40,183 nt of DNA from Bacillus sp. MM2020_1. Lineage in GTDB: Bacteria > Bacillota > Bacilli > Bacillales > Cytobacillaceae. The DNA is taken from the NCBI GenBank assembly GCA_011250595.1, contig JAANMP010000044.1, forward strand, positions 1 to 40,183. Reading direction: 5' to 3'. Positions within the stretch are counted from its first letter, which is position 1; the number at the start of each line of letters is the position of its first letter. Shown here piece by piece: positions 31,571 to 38,808 of the stretch. The notes beneath the pieces are model-generated. The model had not been told where the DNA came from. It saw nothing but the letters and a program-made list of their open reading frames with translations, and searched no databases. Position numbers and translations under genes: made by a program.

Positions 31571-32938
31571 ATGAATAAATTCATAGATGATTCGATTCTT
31601 TTAAACCATATTTTAGAACATTCTTTTGATGAGATCTTTATTGCGGATGCAACGGGAATGGTTTTATATGCAAGTCAATCTACTGAAACAGTTTTTGGTA
31701 TTCCTTGTGAGCAAATAGTTAATCATAATATTTTTGAACTTGAACAACAAGGGCTTTTTTCTCCCTCTGTCATTGCAAGCGTGCTAAGAACTAACAAGGA
31801 AGTAACGCTAATTCAAGAAACAAATCATAATAAAAAACTAATCATCTCCGGATATCCGGTTTATGACCAATCTGGAACATTAATAGGCGCAACGAGTTTT
31901 TCAAGGGATATAACCGAATTTGAGTCCTTAAGAAAAGAAAATGAGCAGGTAGCTAGAGCATTATTAAAATTTCAAAAAGAAAATGAAAAATTACGAATAC
32001 AGGCGACTCAACAATTCTTTATCAGTAATGGAAAAATGGAAAAAGTATTTGAGGTTGTATCAAAGGTAGCCGATATAAACGTTACGCTATTACTCGAGGG
32101 TGAGTCGGGGGTTGGTAAAAACCATATTGCTTATAAAATTCATCAAATGTCATCAAGAAAGGCTGAACCCTTCATTGAAGTAAACTGTGGTGCAATCCCT
32201 GAATCTTTATTTGAATCAGAGCTTTTTGGGTATGAGGATGGAGCTTTTACCGGGTCTAAAAAAGGGGGTAAGAAGGGGTATTTTGAAGTAGCAGGGAAGG
32301 GAACTCTTTTTTTAGATGAAATTGGTGAACTGCCATTGAATCTTCAAGTAAAATTATTGTCAGTTTTGCAAAATCAAACCTTAATGAGAATTGGAGGAAC
32401 AAAAAATATTGTGGTGAATTGCAGAATTATTTGTGCTACAAATCAAAACTTAGAAAAGATGATAGCAGAAAGGAAATTTAGAGAAGATCTTTATTACCGA
32501 ATCAATGTCGTAAAAGTAGAAATTCCACCGCTAAGGGAACGAAAGGAAGAAATCATTCCATTAATTTACGAGATTACTGAACAATTGAATCGTAAATATC
32601 AATTAAATACATATTTTACCCCAACTATGGCTGCTTGGCTTAGCCAGCAAAATTGGCAGGGAAATGTCAGAGAATTACGAAACTTTATTGAAAAAAAGAT
32701 AATCACATCAAGTGGTAATGAAATAGACCTTGATTTGCGCGAAGAGGAAACAAAAAAGGATTCCTTCACCCAGTCAACGAAAGAAATTCCGTTAAACGAT
32801 TACATTGAAACACTAGAAAAGGAATATATTGTGCGAATGTATCAGAAATATCCCAGTAGCATTAAACTTGCAGAAATATTGGGAATCAGCCAATCTACTG
32901 CAAATCGGAAAATACTAAAATATGTGGAGGAAAGGTAG
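31571..32938 (+). CDS. Sigma-54-dependent activator with PAS domain (RocR-like)
   Basis: 455 residues from ATG 31571 (AGGTGAT upstream; GTG 31562 and ATG 31565 are alternatives). Order: PAS (about 10-115, 'DSILLNHILEHSFDEIFIADATGMVLYAS'), a coiled linker, and the AAA+ domain with Walker A 'GESGVGKN' near residue 177, 'GAFTGSKKGG' near 224 and Walker B 'GTLFLDEIGEL' near 246. A Fis-type HTH is at the C-terminus ('SSIKLAEILGISQSTANRKI'). Walker A ends in Asn where most relatives have Glu. The architecture matches RocR, which controls arginine catabolism. The gene lies directly upstream of a sigma-54 promoter and ureohydrolase, the evident target. Confidence 0.93.
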   Translation: MNKFIDDSILLNHILEHSFDEIFIADATGMVLYASQSTETVFGIPCEQIVNHNIFELEQQGLFSPSVIASVLRTNKEVTLIQETNHNKKLIISGYPVYDQSGTLIGATSFSRDITEFESLRKENEQVARALLKFQKENEKLRIQATQQFFISNGKMEKVFEVVSKVADINVTLLLEGESGVGKNHIAYKIHQMSSRKAEPFIEVNCGAIPESLFESELFGYEDGAFTGSKKGGKKGYFEVAGKGTLFLDEIGELPLNLQVKLLSVLQNQTLMRIGGTKNIVVNCRIICATNQNLEKMIAERKFREDLYYRINVVKVEIPPLRERKEEIIPLIYEITEQLNRKYQLNTYFTPTMAAWLSQQNWQGNVRELRNFIEKKIITSSGNEIDLDLREEETKKDSFTQSTKEIPLNDYIETLEKEYIVRMYQKYPSSIKLAEILGISQSTANRKILKYVEER

Positions 32939-32951
32939 TCGTTTTTGACTA
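32936..32951 (+). promoter_or_regulatory. Upstream activator site of the ureohydrolase operon
   Basis: TAGTCGTTTTTGACTA, a TAGTC-N6-GACTA palindrome that includes the activator's stop codon. It is centred about 41 bases before the -24 element, closer than usual, and is related to the inverted repeat at 31522. Confidence 0.6.
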
Positions 32952-32981
32952 AACTGTCCTCTTAAACACTGTCTTTATTAA

Positions 32982-32998
32982 TTGGCATGAAAGTTGCA
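32982..32998 (+). promoter_or_regulatory. Sigma-54 (SigL) promoter of the ureohydrolase operon
   Basis: TTGGCATGAAAGTTGCA, a -24/-12 match with one substitution (GGCAT for GGCAC), 36 bases before the start codon. Confidence 0.88.
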
Positions 32999-33033
32999 CT
33001 CTATATTTATAGAAATCTAAAGGAGGCAATCTT

Positions 33034-34026
33034 ATGTCAAATCAAGATGAAAAGCAATTTTTGAATTTACCTTTTACTGGTATCTGCACTTTTGGGAAAT
33101 ATCCTGTTTGTCCAGATATTAATCAACTAGATGCGGATGTTGCTGTTATTGGTGTTCCAAATGATATGGGTACGCAATGGAAATCTGGAGCAAGAATGGG
33201 TCCAAGGGGGATTCGTGAAGGATCGACACTATACAGTTTTGGATTAAATGGTGCTTATGATATTGAAAAAGATATTACGTATTTGGGGCCGAGATGGAAG
33301 GTAGTCGATTGCGGCGATGTGGACATGGTTCATGGAGATATGATGCAATGTCATGAAAACACAGAAGAAGCGATTAGAAAGATTGTTTCAAAAGGAGCAA
33401 TGCCGGTGGTATTAGGCGGAGATCACTCCATTACCATTCCAGTCGGTAAAGCTTTAGAGGAGTTAGGACCTTTTCATGTTATTCAAATCGATGCCCATTT
33501 GGATTGGGCGGATCATCGCTCTGGGCAAAGGTATGGGCATGGAAGCTGTATCCGTCGATTATCTGAAATGGACCATGTTCAGAAAATTTTCCAATTTGGG
33601 ATTCGAGGGATTTCCAGCAGTTTGAAGGAAGATGTAGATGCAGCACGAGATTATGGCAGTGTGATATTATCACCCCGCCAAATTAGGAAAATCGGAATAG
33701 AGAGCGTGATTGAACTACTTCCGGAAGGAGAAAAATACTATATTACCCTTGATATTGATGGGTTGGATCCTTCCGTAGCACCCGGAACAGGTACCCCTTC
33801 ACCAGGAGGATTTATTTACGATGAAGTAAATGAATTGCTTGAAGGAATAGCTAAAAGAGGAAAAGTAATTGGCTTTGATTTGGTCGAAGTAGCACCGCCA
33901 TATGACCCAGCTGGAATGACTGGCCAAGTAGGTGCACGACTTGCATTGGATTTACTCAGCTTTGTTTTAAAGGAAAAAGAGAACATAGATGATCGTAAGT
34001 TGAATAAGGAAGAAGTTCACTCCTAA
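33034..34026 (+). CDS. Ureohydrolase (agmatinase/guanidino-acid hydrolase family) 1
   Basis: 330 residues, AAAGGAGG before ATG 33034. The manganese site is intact: 'LGGDHSIT' (about residue 128), 'QIDAHLDWAD' (about 152) and 'TLDIDGLDPSVAPGTGTPSPGG' (about 239). The family splits guanidino compounds into urea and an amine. The specificity loop 'RSGQRYGHGSCIRRLSEM' and the N-terminal 'WKSGARMGPRGIREGS' differ from classical agmatinase SpeB, so the substrate could be agmatine, guanidinobutyrate, guanidinopropionate or another guanidine. First gene after the sigma-54 promoter, co-transcribed with the NCS1-type permease. No nickel-insertion genes are nearby, which argues mildly against free guanidine. 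Confidence 0.9.
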   Translation: MSNQDEKQFLNLPFTGICTFGKYPVCPDINQLDADVAVIGVPNDMGTQWKSGARMGPRGIREGSTLYSFGLNGAYDIEKDITYLGPRWKVVDCGDVDMVHGDMMQCHENTEEAIRKIVSKGAMPVVLGGDHSITIPVGKALEELGPFHVIQIDAHLDWADHRSGQRYGHGSCIRRLSEMDHVQKIFQFGIRGISSSLKEDVDAARDYGSVILSPRQIRKIGIESVIELLPEGEKYYITLDIDGLDPSVAPGTGTPSPGGFIYDEVNELLEGIAKRGKVIGFDLVEVAPPYDPAGMTGQVGARLALDLLSFVLKEKENIDDRKLNKEEVHS

Positions 34027-34065
34027 GATAAGTCACCAAAATCATATATTTCAGGGGGCAGATCT

Positions 34066-35457
34066 ATGAAAATTGAGACAAGAAGTATTGAGTATATTCC
34101 AGCCAATGAACGTCATGGAAAACCAAGAGGATTGTTTTCAGTTTGGTTTGCTGCAAATATGCATATTACCACACTTGTGACAGGATCACTATGTGTCACT
34201 TTTGGCTTAAATCTTTTTTGGAGTGTTGTAGCTATTATCCTTGGTAATTTAATAGGAGCCATTTTTATGGCTTCACATTCTGCTCAAGGACCTAAACTAG
34301 GTATCCCGCAAATGATTCAAAGCCGTGCACAATTTGGTGTGATTGGTGCCGTGATTCCCTTAATTCTAGTTATTTTCATGTACTTGGGTTTTTTTGCAAG
34401 CAGTGGTTTGTTAGGTGCCCAAGTATTGAGCAGTGCCTTAAACCTTAATTTAACTTTAAGTATCATTGTCCTTAATATCATCACCTTTATCGTGACAATA
34501 ATTGGCCATGATTTGATTCATAAAATGCAAAAGTATTTGACATGGGTGTTCTTTTTTGTATTCATAGCTGCTACGATTATTGTCTTCCAATTACCCGTTC
34601 CATCAGGAAGCTGGTCTCCAGCTGGGTTCAATCTACCCATCTTTATGTTAAGTGTTAGTGTGGTAGCAACCTGGCAGATCTCTTATGCACCATATGTCGC
34701 TGACTACTCAAGGTATTTGCCAATTGATACTAATTACTCGAAAACCTATTGGTATACGTATGCAGGGACTGTTTTAGGTACGGTTTGGATGATGGTTTTA
34801 GGAGTCTTATTGACTACAGCCATTCCAAATTTCCTAAGTAATGCCGGCACGAATCTCGCTAATCAGTTTGGAAGTTTTTCCTTTCTTTTAATTGCTGTTA
34901 TCATCCTAGGTCAGTTCTCCATCAATGTTTTTAATTTATATGGCGCCTTTATGTCAACCATATCTACTGTTGAGCCTTTTTCAAAAATAAAAGTAACCCC
35001 TAAAGTAAGGATGTACTTTATCCTTGGAATTGGAACAGTTGGAACTTTTCTGGCTATTTTGGGTCAGGGGAATTTCTTGTCCAATTTTATCAACTTTATC
35101 TTATTTATTAGTTACTTTTTAATTCCATGGACAGCCATTAACCTCATTGATTTTTACGTCCTGCGTCACGGAGAGTATAGTATTAAAGATATTTTTGATT
35201 TAAATGGAAAGTATGGAAAAGTAAACAAAATAACGGCTATATCGTTTCTCGCTTCTATTATCGCCGAAGTGCCATTTATGAACACCTCTTTCTATGTAGG
35301 AGCTGGTGCGAAAGCAATGGGTGGCGCCGATATAGCTTGGATCTTAGGATTGGTGGTTCCATCCGTACTCTATTATGTATTGATGAAAAGAAAATTGGAG
35401 GATCTGTCCGAGCTACCTATCCCTTTTGAAGAGAGCAAAACAGAATTGGTTAAGTAA
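34066..35457 (+). CDS. NCS1-family (cytosine/purine permease-like) transporter
   Basis: 463 residues with about twelve membrane helices. It opens 'IPANERHGKPRGLFSVWFAANMH', the usual NCS1 motif before helix 1, and has 'GPKLGIPQMIQSRAQFGVIGAVIP', 'SYAPYVADYSRYLP' and 'IPWTAINLIDFYVLRHGEYSIKDIF'. NCS1 carriers import nucleobases, hydantoins, allantoin or vitamins with Na+ or H+. Between two ureohydrolases it probably imports the guanidino or ureido substrate. It lies 39 bases after ureohydrolase 1 in the sigma-54 operon; a terminator follows. Confidence 0.92.
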   Translation: MKIETRSIEYIPANERHGKPRGLFSVWFAANMHITTLVTGSLCVTFGLNLFWSVVAIILGNLIGAIFMASHSAQGPKLGIPQMIQSRAQFGVIGAVIPLILVIFMYLGFFASSGLLGAQVLSSALNLNLTLSIIVLNIITFIVTIIGHDLIHKMQKYLTWVFFFVFIAATIIVFQLPVPSGSWSPAGFNLPIFMLSVSVVATWQISYAPYVADYSRYLPIDTNYSKTYWYTYAGTVLGTVWMMVLGVLLTTAIPNFLSNAGTNLANQFGSFSFLLIAVIILGQFSINVFNLYGAFMSTISTVEPFSKIKVTPKVRMYFILGIGTVGTFLAILGQGNFLSNFINFILFISYFLIPWTAINLIDFYVLRHGEYSIKDIFDLNGKYGKVNKITAISFLASIIAEVPFMNTSFYVGAGAKAMGGADIAWILGLVVPSVLYYVLMKRKLEDLSELPIPFEESKTELVK

Positions 35458-35485
35458 TGAAGTAGACTATGAATTATTTTAAAAG

Positions 35486-35528
35486 GGGTAGAAGGCGGGA
35501 ATAGTTGTCCTCTTCTATCCTTTTTTTT
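35486..35528 (+). terminator. Terminator between the permease and ureohydrolase 2
   Basis: GGGTAGAAGG pairs with TCTTCTATCC (two G-U pairs), loop of 15 bases, then eight T. Read-through would be needed to express the next gene from the sigma-54 promoter. Confidence 0.75.
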
Positions 35529-35622
35529 CACTAGAGTTCTGCAGAACCGATTACTTTAATAGAATCGTTTGAATCTGCACCCCAAAAAACGGGGAAATTT
35601 TATTTGAAAAGAGGGAATTACT

Positions 35623-36579
35623 TTGAGTAAGAAATTTGAAATTCCTAACCCCAGTTCGATGCCCAGATTTTCGGGAATCCGCAGTTTTATGAGATTACCT
35701 TACCAACAGGAAATAGACCAAAAAGATTTTGTCATTCTGGGTGCTCCGTTTGATACTTCGGCGAGCTACCGTTCTGGAGCGCGTTTTGGCCCTGAGGCTA
35801 TTCGCCGCAGTTCTGTCCTACTGCGGCCTGCCAATGTTTTCCATCAGATTCGTCCGTTTGATTATTTGGAGGGTGTAGACGGTGGGGATGTAATGGTTAT
35901 TCCCGGCAACACATTGCAAAGCCATCAATACATCACTGAACATGTCAAAGAATGGGCAAAAAAAGGGGCCGTTCCAATTGTACTTGGAGGCGATCATTCC
36001 ATTTCATTGCCTGAATTACGGGCCCTTGCCAGTGTACACGGCCCATTATCACTTATCCATTTTGATGCTCACGGAGATACATGGGATGAGTATTGGGGTA
36101 AAAAGTATACACATGGTACCCCATTTCGCCGTGCTTTGGAAGAAGGGATCATAAACCCATCCCGCTCGATTCAGGTAGGGATGCGCGGTACTGTCTATGA
36201 TCCAAATGATATCAATGAGGCACGAGAACTGGGTTTTGAAGTTATAACTTCAGACGAAATGCGGATTATCGGGTTAAATGAAACGATTAGTCGCGTTCGT
36301 GAAAGAGTTGGTAACGAGAAGGTTTTTCTCACATTTGATATTGATTTTCTAGATCCAGTATATGCACCTGGAACTGGAACTCCAGAAATCGCAGGGTTCA
36401 CGAGTGCTGAAGCACAGCACATGCTCCGCCAGCTCTCCGGATTAAACTTTATCGGCTTTGACTTGGTAGAAGTTCTCCCGGCTCTAGATCCTTCCGAAGT
36501 TACAGCATTAACAGCAGCTAGCATAGTCTTTGAATTTTTAAGTTTATTAGCTGTGTCAAAACGAGATTCAAATAATTGA
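35623..36579 (+). CDS. Ureohydrolase (agmatinase/guanidinobutyrase-like) 2
   Basis: 318 residues from TTG 35623 (AAGAGGG upstream). The metal motifs are complete: 'VLGGDHSIS' (about 122), 'HFDAHGDTWDEYWGKKYTHGTPFRRALEEG' (about 148-177) and 'FDIDFLDPVYAPGTGTPEIAGF' (about 240). The 'THGTPFRRA' block is the classical agmatinase/guanidinobutyrase signature, absent from ureohydrolase 1, so the two are likely to differ in substrate. It is separated from the permease by a terminator and 94 bases without an obvious sigma-54 site, so it may have its own promoter or depend on read-through. Confidence 0.9.
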   Translation: MSKKFEIPNPSSMPRFSGIRSFMRLPYQQEIDQKDFVILGAPFDTSASYRSGARFGPEAIRRSSVLLRPANVFHQIRPFDYLEGVDGGDVMVIPGNTLQSHQYITEHVKEWAKKGAVPIVLGGDHSISLPELRALASVHGPLSLIHFDAHGDTWDEYWGKKYTHGTPFRRALEEGIINPSRSIQVGMRGTVYDPNDINEARELGFEVITSDEMRIIGLNETISRVRERVGNEKVFLTFDIDFLDPVYAPGTGTPEIAGFTSAEAQHMLRQLSGLNFIGFDLVEVLPALDPSEVTALTAASIVFEFLSLLAVSKRDSNN

Positions 36580-36651
36580 AAAACTAATAACCTATTTTTT
36601 ACGGTGAAAATGGTTGGCAAATTTTTATAACCTTTCACTTAGTGCCTGCCT

Positions 36652-36695
36652 GCCTGCCCCCCGAGCTTAACCTTTAAATGTACTGGGGGACAGGC
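36652..36695 (+). repeat. GCCTGTCCCCC-type inverted repeat
   Basis: GCCTGCCCCCC and GGGGGACAGGC (36685-36695) form an 11-bp stem with one G-U pair, preceded by a TGCC microrepeat (36643-36658). It is GC-rich against an AT-rich background. It may end the ureohydrolase 2 transcript. Confidence 0.6.
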
Positions 36696-36734
36696 AAAGA
36701 TATAATAGCAAGGTACTTGGGCTGTCTAAATGTT

Positions 36735-36877
36735 TGGTGTACAGTTTTTTTACAAAATGATTCATCACCAATGTCTCCAGCAATTAAAAGGCATCTTCTA
36801 CCTTCCTCCTCCACCAACTGTTTGGTTTCTTCAGCATCATTTCTTTCGTTTAAATAAATAATCGCAACTTGAATTTT
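36735..36877 (-). pseudogene. Internal fragment of an SDR oxidoreductase (GSP39-like)
   Basis: The minus strand reads, without a start or stop, 'KIQVAIIYLNERNDAEETKQ' and 'VEEEGRRCLLIAGDIGDESF', the second-strand to fourth-strand part of general stress protein 39-like short-chain dehydrogenases. The glycine-rich N-terminus and the catalytic YxxxK half are absent. Pure remnant. Confidence 0.65.
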
Positions 36878-37134
36878 TATCTCTAAGTAATCTTAATAAG
36901 TACGAGCATAATTAAAACATTTGAATAGCCCAAGTTCGGAGATTTATTACATGTAAATGAGAAAAATGTAGATAATTCACATAAAATGGAGAACGAAAAA
37001 TGTTAAAAACTTTGAAGGAACGGGAATGTTAATAATAGAAGAAAAATCAAAAGCATCTCAGATGAATATTGTTACAAAATCGGTTGTTTAAAAACTTCTT
37101 AAAGCCGAACAATACTCTAATGGGGGAATGTATA
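36878..37134. other. Non-coding stretch
   Basis: AT-rich, with no ORF having a ribosome binding site and no clear hairpin. Nothing recognised. Confidence 0.4.
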
Positions 37135-37233
37135 ATGAAAATTCTTAAACCTGAATGGCTTTCATTAAGCACAGAAATAAAGGTGAAGCTGATTCGTTTA
37201 GCGGTATTGGAAAACCAAAGAAGATACTCATAA
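37135..37233 (+). CDS. Possible 32-residue small protein
   Basis: ATG 37135 is preceded by GGGGGA; the frame encodes 'MKILKPEWLSLSTEIKVKLI' and 12 further residues, a single amphipathic helix. No family recognised. It could equally be a remnant, given the decayed DNA around it. Confidence 0.35.
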   Translation: MKILKPEWLSLSTEIKVKLIRLAVLENQRRYS

Positions 37234-37321
37234 TAGTGAAGAAAACGATTAGATGGATGACAGTTTGTTTAAATTAAATTATGGGTTAGAGTGGAAAGTA
37301 TTAATATGGAGTTCTTTTTTG

Positions 37322-37354
37322 TTGACTTTATAAACTGTAAATAATAAAATTACA
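37322..37354 (+). promoter_or_regulatory. Promoter and operator of Rrf2 gene 2
   Basis: TTGACT (37322-37327), 17 bases, TAAAAT (37345-37350): a near-consensus housekeeping promoter. The dyad TGTAAATAATAAAATTACA (37336-37354) covers the -10, as expected for autorepression. Confidence 0.7.
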
Positions 37355-37382
37355 TTAATCTTCTTGAGGAGGAAGCATCCAA

Positions 37383-37802
37383 GTGAATAGTGATTTTACG
37401 ATAGCCGTCCATAGTTTAGTTTATCTAGCATATTTACCAGATCATATGGCTAGCAGTGAGTCAATCGCTACCAATGTTTGTACCAATGCGGCGCGGATTC
37501 GCAAGATCATGAGCTGTTTGCGCAATCATGGGTTTGTTAGGACAAAAGAAGGGATTGGCGGTGGCTATATTCTCGACTGTAACTCTCAAGAGGTATCATT
37601 GGCAGATATTTATCGTACCGTTTCACGCGGAAGCCTGAAACCGAATTGGTGCACAGGTGACCCGGAGCAAAAATGTATTATATCGTCAAATACACAGGTC
37701 GTTATGGATCAAATTTTCAATGATGCTGAATTGTATTTTGAAAAATATTTAGAGAATATTACCCTCAGTTCGGTTCTAGAAAAAATTAAACATTGTCCAT
37801 AA
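37383..37802 (+). CDS. Rrf2-family transcriptional regulator (copy 2)
   Basis: 139 residues from GTG 37383 (GAGGAGG upstream). It is paralogous to the regulator at 7265: both start 'MNSDFT(L/I)A(I/V)HSL', share 'ARIRKIMSCLRNHGFVRTKEGIGGGYIL' and a similar 'GSLKPNWCTGDPEQKC' segment with the equivalent cysteine pair. Additional Cys in the DNA-binding part ('NVCTNAARI', 'MSCLR') distinguish it. The promoter carries the 19-bp dyad, so autorepression is likely. Downstream are an IDEAL gene with two further operators, thioredoxin and an OYE-type enzyme, which points to redox or electrophile sensing. Confidence 0.9.
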   Translation: MNSDFTIAVHSLVYLAYLPDHMASSESIATNVCTNAARIRKIMSCLRNHGFVRTKEGIGGGYILDCNSQEVSLADIYRTVSRGSLKPNWCTGDPEQKCIISSNTQVVMDQIFNDAELYFEKYLENITLSSVLEKIKHCP

Positions 37803-37826
37803 TTTAGTTTTTTCTTTTCTTAATAC

Positions 37827-37909
37827 TGTATATTAATTTATTACAGTATTTTGCGATATGGATGATAAACTTTTTTCATTAAAACCAAACTGTAACTTTT
37901 TTTATAACA
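37827..37909 (+). promoter_or_regulatory. Two Rrf2-type operators before IDEAL gene 2
   Basis: TGTATATTAATTTATTACA (37827-37845) and TGTAACTTTTTTTATAACA (37891-37909), each a 19-bp dyad with at most one arm mismatch, 64 bases apart. Confidence 0.6.
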
Positions 37910-37928
37910 TTTAAGGAGTGTAGTGACG

Positions 37929-38315
37929 ATGGCCGATAAATATCAATTTGAATATGGAGATTGGGTCCAGGGGAGGTCCAGGGATGGTGAACTAATTCAT
38001 GGATATGTTGAAACCGTTGACTCCATTCAAGAACTTGTAAAAGTAAACGTGGTCGAATGTGATAATGAAAAAGCGATTGGCAAGTCGATTTGGCTCCATC
38101 ATAAATCGGCTGAAAAGTTGCTTGATCTAACAGTTAATGATGAAAGTCTGCTATTACCATTAATCGATTTGGCTCTACAATCAAATGATGAGCATTGGTT
38201 CATGGAATTATCAACGAAATTAGCAGCTATTAAAAAAATATCAAAAGTGAAAAATATGAAACATGAATTTCTAATTAGTGGAAATAGAATGAAGAATTTT
38301 GATGTAAAAAGGTAA
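37929..38315 (+). CDS. IDEAL-domain protein (copy 2)
   Basis: 128 residues from ATG 37929 (AAGGAG upstream). Same plan as the protein at 7788: N-terminal 'YGDWVQGRSRDGELIHGYVETVDS' and 'VKVNVVECDNEKAIGKSIWL', then the IDEAL motif 'LIDLALQSNDEHWFMELSTKL'. It has an extra basic C-terminal tail of about 25 residues ('VKNMKHEFLISGNRMKNFDVKR'). It probably serves as an adaptor in the same regulatory module; no catalytic site is visible. No hairpin terminator lies between it and the thioredoxin gene, so read-through is possible. Confidence 0.8.
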   Translation: MADKYQFEYGDWVQGRSRDGELIHGYVETVDSIQELVKVNVVECDNEKAIGKSIWLHHKSAEKLLDLTVNDESLLLPLIDLALQSNDEHWFMELSTKLAAIKKISKVKNMKHEFLISGNRMKNFDVKR

Positions 38316-38383
38316 TTTTCATCTATTCGTCTGAGAGAACAATAAAGTTTTTTTAATATAAAAATGAATTGGAGGAATATATA

Positions 38384-38698
38384 ATGGCTATTTCACACGT
38401 AACAGATACAACGTTTGCTACAGAAATCAAAGAAGGATTGGTTTTGGTAGATTTTTGGGCTCCTTGGTGCGGCCCTTGTAAAATGATTGCACCTGTGTTG
38501 GAGGAAATCGATGCTGAAATGAGTGATAAAGTGGGGATTATCAAACTGAATGTTGATGAGAACCCGGAAACGACCAAATCATTTGGTGTCATGAGTATTC
38601 CAACATTGATTCTTTACAAAGACGGTGTTGAAGTAGATAAGGTGATTGGCTTCCAACCAAAAGATGCGTTAACAGAATTAATATTAAAGCACTCTTAA
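38384..38698 (+). CDS. trxA: Thioredoxin
   Basis: 104 residues from ATG 38384 (TTGGAGG upstream). Full thioredoxin fold with 'VLVDFWAPWCGPCKMIAPVLEEI' (active-site Cys-Gly-Pro-Cys), 'KLNVDENPETTKSFGVMSIPTLILYKDG' with the cis-Pro, and 'VIGFQPKDALTELI'. It reduces protein disulfides in the cytosol. Placed after an Rrf2-IDEAL pair and before an OYE-type reductase, it is probably an accessory thioredoxin rather than the housekeeping copy. Spx, which activates thioredoxin genes, is encoded beside the paralogous Rrf2-IDEAL pair. Confidence 0.95.
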   Translation: MAISHVTDTTFATEIKEGLVLVDFWAPWCGPCKMIAPVLEEIDAEMSDKVGIIKLNVDENPETTKSFGVMSIPTLILYKDGVEVDKVIGFQPKDALTELILKHS

Positions 38699-38808
38699 TC
38701 TGAAGGAATTTGCTTTGATTGAAACGGTAAACTATAGAATGAAGTTGTCAGTGGGCAGAGAAAAATTTTGCCTACTTTACCTAATGAACTAGGCGGAGGA
38801 ATATAGAC

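Noticed and set aside
35529..35622. Possible sigma-54 promoter before ureohydrolase 2
   Set aside because: TTTGAATCTGCACC lacks the invariant GG at -24, so it does not match.
36195..36638. Minus-strand ORF of 147 codons over ureohydrolase 2
   Set aside because: It overlaps a gene with all metal-binding motifs and has no start signal.
36643..36658. TGCC microrepeat as a phase-variable tract
   Set aside because: It is intergenic, short, and part of a hairpin arm rather than a coding or promoter tract.
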